NCBI RefSeq assembly: GCF_001421485.1
Contig: NZ_LMKK01000002.1
Location: 529,561 to 593,560 of the forward strand
DNA: 64,000 nucleotides
Reading direction: 5' to 3'
Source: Agreia sp. Leaf210
Lineage (GTDB): Bacteria; Actinomycetota; Actinomycetes; Actinomycetales; Microbacteriaceae
Below, piece after piece: positions 58,323 through 64,000 of the stretch. The notes below the pieces were generated by a model. It was not told the origin of the DNA. It worked only from the letters and a program-made list of their open reading frames with translations, and did not search any database. Position 1 is the first letter of the stretch; each line of letters starts with the position of its first letter. The position numbers and the translations under genes are program-made.

Positions 58323-59903
58323 ATGGCACGCAAGAACACAGCCTCCTCGTCAGCTTCCGGCACCGACGCCGGCGTCGACTTCATCGACGCGGCGGACGCG
58401 AAGACGGGTCTCTCGTCGAAAGGCCTCTCGGCCGGCTCGATCGGCCTGCTCGGGGCCACCGTCATCGGTATCTCGTGCATCGCGCCGGCGTACACGCTGA
58501 CGGCGTCGCTCGGCCCGACGGCCGCCGCCGTCGGAACGCAGATGCCTGGGATCTTCCTCGTGGGCTTCCTGCCCATGCTGCTCGTGGCGCTCGGCTACCG
58601 TGAATTGAACAACGCGATGCCCGACAGCGGCACGTCGTTCACCTGGGCGACCAGAGCATTCGGGCCGTGGCTCGGATGGCTCGGGGGCTGGGGACTCATC
58701 GTCGCGACGGTGGTGGTGCTCTCGAATCTCGCGGGTGTCGCCGTCGACTTCTTATATCTGGCGATCGGCCAGGCGCTGGAGACCTTCGGCGTCGAGAACA
58801 CCGTCGCCGATCTCGCCGGCAACGTGCCCATCAACATCCTCACCTGTCTGGTCTTCATGGTCGGCGCCTGCTACGTGTCGTATCGCGGTGTCGAGACGAC
58901 GAAGTCGATCCAGTACTGGCTCGTCGGGTTCCAGCTCGTGGTGCTCGTCTGGTTCGCCATCGCGGCCATCGTTCACTTTGCCGACGGATCGGCCTTCGAC
59001 GCCACCCCGTTCAGCCTCGAGTGGTTCAACCCGTTCGCCGTGCCCACCTTCTCGGCCTTCGCCGCTGGCGTCTCGCTCTCGATCTTCATCTTCTGGGGCT
59101 GGGATGTGACGCTCACCATGAACGAGGAGACCAAGAACCCGAAGACCACGCCCGGTCGAGCCGCCACGCTGACCGTCGGCATCATCTTCGTGCTCTACAT
59201 CCTGGTGGCCGTCGCCAGCCTGATGTTCTCGGGAATCGGCACCGGCGAGCTCGGACTCGGGAACGAGGACATCTCGGGCAACGTCTTCGCGGCGCTGGCA
59301 GGCCCGATCATGGGGCCCTTCGCCATCCTGCTGTCTCTCGCCGTTCTATCGAGCTCGGCAGCCTCGCTGCAGTCGACCTTCGTGGGCCCGGCCCGCACGA
59401 TGCTGGCGATGGGTCACTACCAGGCGTTCCCTAAGCGCTTCGCGTCGATCAGCCCGCGCTTCAAGTCGCCCGGTTTCGCCACGATCATCGCGGGCGTCGT
59501 CGCCTGGGGCTTCTACGCGGTGATGCGCGTGGTGTCGAACGACGTGCTCACCGACACGATCCTCACGCTGGGCATGATGATCTGCTTCTACTACGGGGTC
59601 ACCGCACTCGCGTGCGTCTGGTACTTCCGTAAAGAGGCTTTCTCCGGAGCCCGGTCGTTCCTCTTCAAGTTCCTCGCGCCGCTGCTGGGCGGGGTGATTC
59701 TCGCGGTGATCTTCGTGACCACCCTGATCGACTCGATGAACCCCGACTACGGCAGCGGCTCGAACATCGGCGGGCTCGGCCTCGTCTTCATCCTGGGCGC
59801 GTTCCTTCTGCTCGCGGGCGTCGCGCTCATGTTCGTGATGCGCGCCGTGAATCCCGCGTTCTTCACCGGCAAGACGCTGAAACGCGGAACGTCGACCGAC
59901 TGA
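58323..59903 (+). CDS. APC-family permease, probable amine (putrescine) importer
   Basis: 526 residues, twelve to fourteen helices. A ~30-residue polar N-terminus precedes helix 1 (SIGLLGATVIGISCIAPAYT). GYRELNNAMPDSGTSFTWAT is the conserved APC loop after helix 2, and IFWGWDVTLTMNEETKNPKT a typical middle segment. The group includes amino acid and polyamine permeases. Clustered with amine oxidase, GABA aminotransferase and aldehyde dehydrogenase, it most likely imports putrescine or a related amine. An AAGGA site precedes the ATG. It is the last gene of the run and converges with the regulator gene. Confidence 0.85.
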   Translation: MARKNTASSSASGTDAGVDFIDAADAKTGLSSKGLSAGSIGLLGATVIGISCIAPAYTLTASLGPTAAAVGTQMPGIFLVGFLPMLLVALGYRELNNAMPDSGTSFTWATRAFGPWLGWLGGWGLIVATVVVLSNLAGVAVDFLYLAIGQALETFGVENTVADLAGNVPINILTCLVFMVGACYVSYRGVETTKSIQYWLVGFQLVVLVWFAIAAIVHFADGSAFDATPFSLEWFNPFAVPTFSAFAAGVSLSIFIFWGWDVTLTMNEETKNPKTTPGRAATLTVGIIFVLYILVAVASLMFSGIGTGELGLGNEDISGNVFAALAGPIMGPFAILLSLAVLSSSAASLQSTFVGPARTMLAMGHYQAFPKRFASISPRFKSPGFATIIAGVVAWGFYAVMRVVSNDVLTDTILTLGMMICFYYGVTALACVWYFRKEAFSGARSFLFKFLAPLLGGVILAVIFVTTLIDSMNPDYGSGSNIGGLGLVFILGAFLLLAGVALMFVMRAVNPAFFTGKTLKRGTSTD

Positions 59904-59934
59904 GTCGTGCGCTGAGGTGCAGCTGCGAGGCCCC

Positions 59935-61404
59935 TCAGTGCTGAACGAGGGCGAGCGGCAGCGCGCCGCAGGGCACGCGCTCGCCGCCGCCGTGCAGCAG
60001 TGTTCCCGCCGCGATCGACGGATCCGTCGAGAGCACGACCCGCGACTGCGCGTTCACGAGAGTGACGCGTTCGCCGAGCCGGCCCAGCGCGGGCAGGAAC
60101 CGGGCCTCGAGGGCCGACACCGTCACATCCACGCCTGCCACGCCGGGCTGCCCGCCCGACGCATCGAACACCGGCATGGTGAGGGTGAGAATGAACTCGT
60201 CGGTGCACAGGTAGTCCACGTACGGGCCCGTGATGTGGCTCGACTCGCCCGACGCTACGCCTCGCCACCACTCGAGCCGCGTGTAGTCGCGGAAGAACTC
60301 CGATTCGGGGTCTTCGACGACGGCGAGCTGCCGAGGCGGCAGCCGCTGCACAAGAGGATCCCCGGCCTGACGCACCCACCACGCGAGGTGCCACGCCGCG
60401 TCGTCGACGAATCCGGGAGTGGCCACGAACCCCGCCCCGATGACCAGCTGAGCGCCGTCGGCCAGTTCTGCCTCGGCGAGGGCTCGCACGCTGCCGTCGA
60501 GTGCCGCCTTGGTGATCGGATGCGCCAGGCCCGCGAGCGTGGTCGCGAACGCATCGCGCGCCCGACCCAGCGTGGAGAAGACGGTGTCGAAGGTGTCGAC
60601 GACGAGGGCGACGCAGTGGTCGAGCGTGGTGGGCGCGCCCACCGTCGCCTCGTCGGCGCCGGCCCGGGTCTGATCCGCGAACGAGATGGCCCCGGCCGTC
60701 AGCACCGACAGCTGCTCGTCGACGATCATCCGCGCGCTCGCGCCGTCGCGTTCACCCAGGGCCTCGATCAGGGCGAGCTGCGAACGGAGCACCGCGTGAC
60801 GCAGGGCCTGGTCGCGCATGCCGAACCAGAGCAGTGGCCCGTACTCCGCCTGCAGACGCAGCTCCTCGGCGACGAGCCGCGGCGATTGGGCGGCCGCGGC
60901 CACTTCCACGCGGAACAGCGCCTCTCCGCGGCGAGCCGAGACCTCGTTGTCGACATCGATCGACTGGGTGATCGACCGCAGATTCTCGATGTCGCTTACG
61001 CTGGCCCGAACCGCGGCCGTCGCGGCGACGGTGCCGCTGATCGCTCCGAGTTGCAGCGCGAGGTCGTGCAGCTGCGCCCGCGAGAACCGCGAGAGGCGCG
61101 CGGCGAGCAGTTCTCGCTGGCCCTCTTCGCTCGAGGTGATGAAGCTGCCTCCGTCACGTCCGCGGGTGGTACGCACGAGGCCCTGACCGCGCAGCGCGTC
61201 GAGCGCTTCGCGCACCGTCGACACGGCCACACCGAACTGCCGCGCCAATTCTGTCTCTCGGGGCAGGCGTTCGCCGTGCCCGACCAGGCCGAGCACGATG
61301 GCCTCGCGCATCCGCTGTTCGACCTGTTCACTGCGACCCGGGCCGGCCAGCGGCGCGAAGACCGCCGAACGAGCCTCTGCGGTGAGGCCGAGCGAACGCG
61401 ACAT
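59935..61404 (-). CDS. GntR/FCD-family regulator with C-terminal Cache-like sensor
   Basis: 489 residues, about twice the size of a normal FadR/FCD regulator. The N-terminal winged helix is clear (EAIVLGLVGHGERLPRETEL, RQFGVAVSTVREALDALRGQ, GLVRTTRGRDGGSFI). An all-helical FCD-like ligand domain spans ~95-235. The C-terminal ~240 residues look like a Cache/PDC domain: DYTRLEWWRGVASGESSHIT, GPYVDYLCTDEFILTLTMPV and VAGVDVTVSALEARFLP, the signature seen in extracellular sensor domains. No membrane helix exists, so this sensor would act in the cytosol. It probably controls the convergent amine operon. Confidence 0.82.
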   Translation of the reverse strand: MSRSLGLTAEARSAVFAPLAGPGRSEQVEQRMREAIVLGLVGHGERLPRETELARQFGVAVSTVREALDALRGQGLVRTTRGRDGGSFITSSEEGQRELLAARLSRFSRAQLHDLALQLGAISGTVAATAAVRASVSDIENLRSITQSIDVDNEVSARRGEALFRVEVAAAAQSPRLVAEELRLQAEYGPLLWFGMRDQALRHAVLRSQLALIEALGERDGASARMIVDEQLSVLTAGAISFADQTRAGADEATVGAPTTLDHCVALVVDTFDTVFSTLGRARDAFATTLAGLAHPITKAALDGSVRALAEAELADGAQLVIGAGFVATPGFVDDAAWHLAWWVRQAGDPLVQRLPPRQLAVVEDPESEFFRDYTRLEWWRGVASGESSHITGPYVDYLCTDEFILTLTMPVFDASGGQPGVAGVDVTVSALEARFLPALGRLGERVTLVNAQSRVVLSTDPSIAAGTLLHGGGERVPCGALPLALVQH

Positions 61405-61450
61405 CTGATCTCCCTGGGCTGCGGTTCGACGCTATCACCCGAAGGGCGCG

Positions 61451-62587
61451 TCAGCGCTTGGTGCTGCGCGTGACCGTGAACTTCGTGTTCTGACCGAGCA
61501 CCTCGGTCGGCCCCACGATCTTTCGCAGCGTCGTGGCGTGCGAGAGCGAGCTGTTGAAGACGGTCCAGAGCTCGCCGCCCGACCGCAGCACGCGCGACGC
61601 ATCGCGGAACAGCCCGAGAGCCGCGTCGGCGTGCACGGCCGCGCCCACGTGGAACGGAGGGTTGCAGAGAATCAGCCCGACCGACGCATCCGGCTGCGAG
61701 CGCAGCGCGTCGTCGCGCACCACGTCGACGCGGCTCTCGAGGCCGTTCAGCCTCATCGTCTCGCGGGCGGATGCGACGGCCGACGACGACTGGTCGCTCG
61801 CGATCACCCGCGCATCGGGCCGGGCCCGGGCGATCTCTGCCGCGAGAACGCCGGTGCCGCATCCGAGGTCGATGGCCACGCTGGGATGCGCCTGCATCTG
61901 CGGAATGAACGACAGCAGAAAACGGGTGCCGATATCGAGCTTCGTGCCCGCGAACGCGGCGCCCTGTGCCGCGACCCACAGCTGCAGATCGTCGTGGAAC
62001 TCGCTGCGAACGGCCTCGGGGCCCGTGTCGTCCGCGGCCGATCCGGTCGGCCCGGAGGCGACGAGCACCCTCGACTTCTGCCGTGCCAGGCTGACGCGCA
62101 GCTCGGAGAAGTGCTTCGCGAGCACCTCGTTCATGCTGATCGAGAGGTGCTTGATGCGCCCACCCGCGAAGACGACGACCGACGGATGCGCGTGGCGCGC
62201 GATGAGCGCCGCCGCCTGCTCGAGTGCGGCGAGGGTGCGCGGAAGCTGCATGAGCACCACCGTCGCCCCCTCGACCAGCGAGGCGTCCAGGGCCATCGAC
62301 TCGAACGATCCGGCGAGCTGCGTGCGGTCGCCGTTGCGGGCCAGGGCCCGTTCGCCGGTGAGCGCGTCTTGTTGAACCCGGATGCGCGTGGCCCCGTGCA
62401 GCCCCGCTGCGCCGAGCGTCAGCGCCCCGTATCGATCACCGATCACGACCACCTCGCCAGGGCCGGCCGCAGCAAGGGCATCCGCTGCCTCATCGAGGAT
62501 CAGCCTGTCGCTTGCGTCGACGGCGAAGAGATTGGGGGCCTCGACGTCAGGAAAGCGGCGGAGGTCGTCGAACGAGAAATCAGGCAT
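61451..62587 (-). CDS. RsmC/RlmG-like rRNA (guanine-N2) methyltransferase
   Basis: 378 residues. Two tandem methyltransferase-like halves: a degenerate N-terminal one (VVVIGDRYGALTLGAAGLHG) and an active C-terminal one with SAM motif AIDLGCGTGVLAAEIA, VIASDQSSSAV and the catalytic ILCNPPFHVGAAVH (NPPF, typical of base N-methyltransferases). This duplicated layout is that of RsmC and RlmG, which make m2G in 16S or 23S rRNA. The start at 62587 has CAGGAT six bases upstream, giving a leaderless message. The longer frame to 62665 lies over the divergent promoter. Confidence 0.87.
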   Translation of the reverse strand: MPDFSFDDLRRFPDVEAPNLFAVDASDRLILDEAADALAAAGPGEVVVIGDRYGALTLGAAGLHGATRIRVQQDALTGERALARNGDRTQLAGSFESMALDASLVEGATVVLMQLPRTLAALEQAAALIARHAHPSVVVFAGGRIKHLSISMNEVLAKHFSELRVSLARQKSRVLVASGPTGSAADDTGPEAVRSEFHDDLQLWVAAQGAAFAGTKLDIGTRFLLSFIPQMQAHPSVAIDLGCGTGVLAAEIARARPDARVIASDQSSSAVASARETMRLNGLESRVDVVRDDALRSQPDASVGLILCNPPFHVGAAVHADAALGLFRDASRVLRSGGELWTVFNSSLSHATTLRKIVGPTEVLGQNTKFTVTRSTKR

Positions 62588-62599
62588 CCCCCCATCCTG
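62588..62599 (-). promoter_or_regulatory. -10 element of leaderless promoter, RsmC-like gene
   Basis: CAGGAT (62599-62594, minus strand), six G bases, then ATG at 62587. The G run could also act as a poor Shine-Dalgarno but lies too close. Confidence 0.35.
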
Positions 62600-62620
62600 A
62601 CAGGGATGCGCGTGGGCTGT

Positions 62621-62626
62621 TATTCT
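62621..62626 (+). promoter_or_regulatory. -10 element TATTCT of methyltransferase gene
   Basis: TATTCT lies 37 bp before the ATG at 62664, with AGAGAGAAG as ribosome-binding site in between, so this gene has an ordinary leader. Confidence 0.4.
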
Positions 62627-62663
62627 GGTCGGCTCGCCAGACGGCGGCAGAGAGAAGCCGACC

Positions 62664-63497
62664 ATGACCGACTACGTCAACGCGAACCGCGACAACTGGA
62701 ACGACCGCGCATCCGCGCACGCCGTGCGCACGGGGGTGGGCTACCAGGTGCAGAGGTACATCGACGACAGGCAGCTCATCTCTGATGTCGTCAGGTTCGA
62801 CCGCGAGCGACTCGGCCCCATCGAGGGGCTACGAACCGTTCATCTGCAGTGCCACATCGGCACCGACACCCTCTCGCTCGCCCGGCTCGGCGCCCACGTG
62901 ACGGGGCTCGACTTCTCGCCGGTCGCCCTCGATGAGGCTCGAGCGCTGGTCTCCGAGACGGGCGACGCCGTCGATTTCGTCGAGTCCGACGTCTACTCGG
63001 CGATCGACGCGCTCGGCGAGGGCGGTTTCGACCTCGTCTACACCGGCATCGGGGCGCTCTGCTGGCTGCCCTCCGTCGACCGGTGGGCTGCGGTGGTCGC
63101 GGGCCTGCTGAAACCGGGTGGCCGTCTCTTCATCCGCGAGGGTCATCCGATTCTCTGGACCATGGATGAGCGGCTGAGCGACGATCTGCATCTGCGGTTT
63201 CCGTACTTCGAGCAGCCAGACCCGCTCGAGTGGGACGACGACGCGAGCTACGTCGAGACGGACAAGCCGATCACGGCCACGAAGACCTACGAATGGAACC
63301 ACGGCATCGGCGAGATCGTGACGGCGCTCCTCGACGCTGGCCTCACACTCACCATGCTCGTCGAGCACGACAGCGTGCCGTGGCGGGCCCTGCCAGGGCA
63401 GATGCTGATGCGTCCGGGTGGCGAGTTCGCCCTCGACCAGCGAGCCGGCGTCGCACCTCTCAGCTACACGATCCAGGCGGTCAAGCTGGCGTCGTGA
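62664..63497 (+). CDS. Class I SAM-dependent methyltransferase
   Basis: 277 residues. The N-terminal NRDNWNDRASAHA and DRQLISDVVRFDR lead to the SAM-binding core VHLQCHIGTDTLSLARLG, in which the usual GCGxG is replaced by QCHIGTD; VTGLDFSPVALDEAR is motif II. Later strands include YTGIGALCWLPSVDRWA and LLKPGGRLFIREGHP. The QCHxGxD variant is shared by a known actinobacterial methyltransferase group. The substrate is unknown. AGAGAGAAG precedes the ATG. It is divergent from the RsmC-like gene; no operon partner is visible. Confidence 0.87.
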   Translation: MTDYVNANRDNWNDRASAHAVRTGVGYQVQRYIDDRQLISDVVRFDRERLGPIEGLRTVHLQCHIGTDTLSLARLGAHVTGLDFSPVALDEARALVSETGDAVDFVESDVYSAIDALGEGGFDLVYTGIGALCWLPSVDRWAAVVAGLLKPGGRLFIREGHPILWTMDERLSDDLHLRFPYFEQPDPLEWDDDASYVETDKPITATKTYEWNHGIGEIVTALLDAGLTLTMLVEHDSVPWRALPGQMLMRPGGEFALDQRAGVAPLSYTIQAVKLAS

Positions 63498-63599
63498 GCC
63501 GAGAGAGCCCCGTGTTCGCACGCTTCCGAACGGGTGTCCGGCAAGCGACGGTCAGGTAACCACAAGGTAAATCCCTGCTCGTTAGCAGCCGTTCGACAC

Positions 63600-63612
63600 T
63601 ACGGTCACTAGA
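63600..63612 (+). promoter_or_regulatory. -10 element of leaderless promoter, last gene
   Basis: TACGGT (63600-63605), seven bases, then GTG at 63613. The remaining 63498-63599 stretch shows nothing else. Confidence 0.4.
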
Positions 63613-64000
63613 GTGGCGACAACTGAAATGACTGCACCGGGCATCGCCCGACCGACTCTGTACGACCGATTCATTCGACCGGTCATCCCCGAGTCCGAGG
63701 TCTTCGAGAAGCCGCGCACCCTGGTGTGGGGCTTCGTGGGTCTGCACATCGTCTACTTTCTCGGCCTGCTGCCGAACATCATCGCCGGAACCGTCGAGGG
63801 CGACCTGCCCCTCTACCGGCGCTGGGCCGTGGCCGCAGAGACCTTCGGCCAGTGGCCGGGCATCCACTTCGAGTGGGTGTACCCGATCGGCGCGATTCTG
63901 CCGATCTCGATCTCCAACATCGCCGGCCCGCAGTTCTATCAACTGCTCTGGTTCGTGCTCATCGCCGCGCTCAACGCTGTGTCCATCATCGTGCTGTCCA
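63613..64000 (+). CDS. Polytopic membrane protein, probable GT87/DUF2029 glycosyltransferase (partial)
   Basis: The frame is open to the right edge, so only ~129 residues are visible. After a short N-terminus a hydrophobic helix (VWGFVGLHIVYFLGLLPNII) is followed by GDLPLYRRWAVAAETFGQWP and FEWVYPIGAILP, the layout of polyprenyl-phosphate-mannose-dependent transferases of the GT87/DUF2029 group, in which the acidic residue in the first loop is catalytic. A second helix begins near 63900. The GTG at 63613 follows TACGGT by seven bases; the ATG at 63628 is in frame and possible. Confidence 0.6.
   Translation, partial: MATTEMTAPGIARPTLYDRFIRPVIPESEVFEKPRTLVWGFVGLHIVYFLGLLPNIIAGTVEGDLPLYRRWAVAAETFGQWPGIHFEWVYPIGAILPISISNIAGPQFYQLLWFVLIAALNAVSIIVLS

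Overview
The window is a gene-dense, high-GC stretch of an actinobacterial chromosome. Codon usage, the frequent GCATCC/GGATGC words, many GTG starts and many genes whose -10 element lies only 6-7 nt before the start codon all fit a member of the Microbacteriaceae. That placement is an inference; no rRNA is present to prove it. There are about 52 protein genes. I saw no tRNA, rRNA, transposase, prophage or CRISPR array, so this looks like stable chromosome with a few mobile-looking intergenic palindromes.

Layout. 1-4625: an HSP90-like ATPase with a downstream TPR-like partner (cut by the left edge) and a membrane-anchored sulfite-oxidase-type molybdoenzyme. 4702-12157: a sensor kinase, a degenerate GGDEF membrane protein, a lipoprotein, a processive GT2 glycosyltransferase, an Hpt-like protein lacking its phosphoacceptor histidine, an OmpR-type regulator and a GH6 endoglucanase. 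Together they look like a signal-controlled beta-glucan locus and are the best candidate for an undescribed system. 12154-16614: a TrmH-type RNA methyltransferase, mntH with an MntR-type operator, mntR, a NagD-like HAD phosphatase and a DUF1206 protein. 16680-19536: a DUF2207 membrane protein and a secreted LAxTG wall protein. 19857-25072: a septum-formation-domain protein, pyrE, xthA (sharing a mirror-image promoter with pyrE), an AEC transporter and an O-acyltransferase/SGNH protein.

25109-31440: small or poorly known genes (TPR, ABM-domain, small membrane protein, methyltransferase, DUF4190, DUF6421, SDR, acidic peptide). 31535-39548: a TM0106-type RecB nuclease/helicase carrying an in-frame 24-bp tandem repeat, two MFS exporters and a Na+/H+ antiporter. 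39568-45251: HAD phosphatase, a frameshifted AbiEi/DUF559-type gene beside a duplicated 50-bp palindromic element, a threonine-aldolase-like enzyme, a nitroreductase and an amino-acid permease. 45378-52092: N-domain-less ClpB under a HAIR box, a SWIM-SNF2 helicase, and an NlpC/P60 hydrolase behind a candidate cyclic-di-AMP riboswitch.

52579-61404: an amine/GABA catabolic operon (aldehyde dehydrogenase, GABA aminotransferase, copper amine oxidase with a histidine-rich tail, universal stress protein, APC permease) facing a GntR-FCD regulator with an extra C-terminal Cache-like sensor. The window ends with two methyltransferases and the start of a polytopic membrane protein, probably a GT87/DUF2029 mannosyltransferase.
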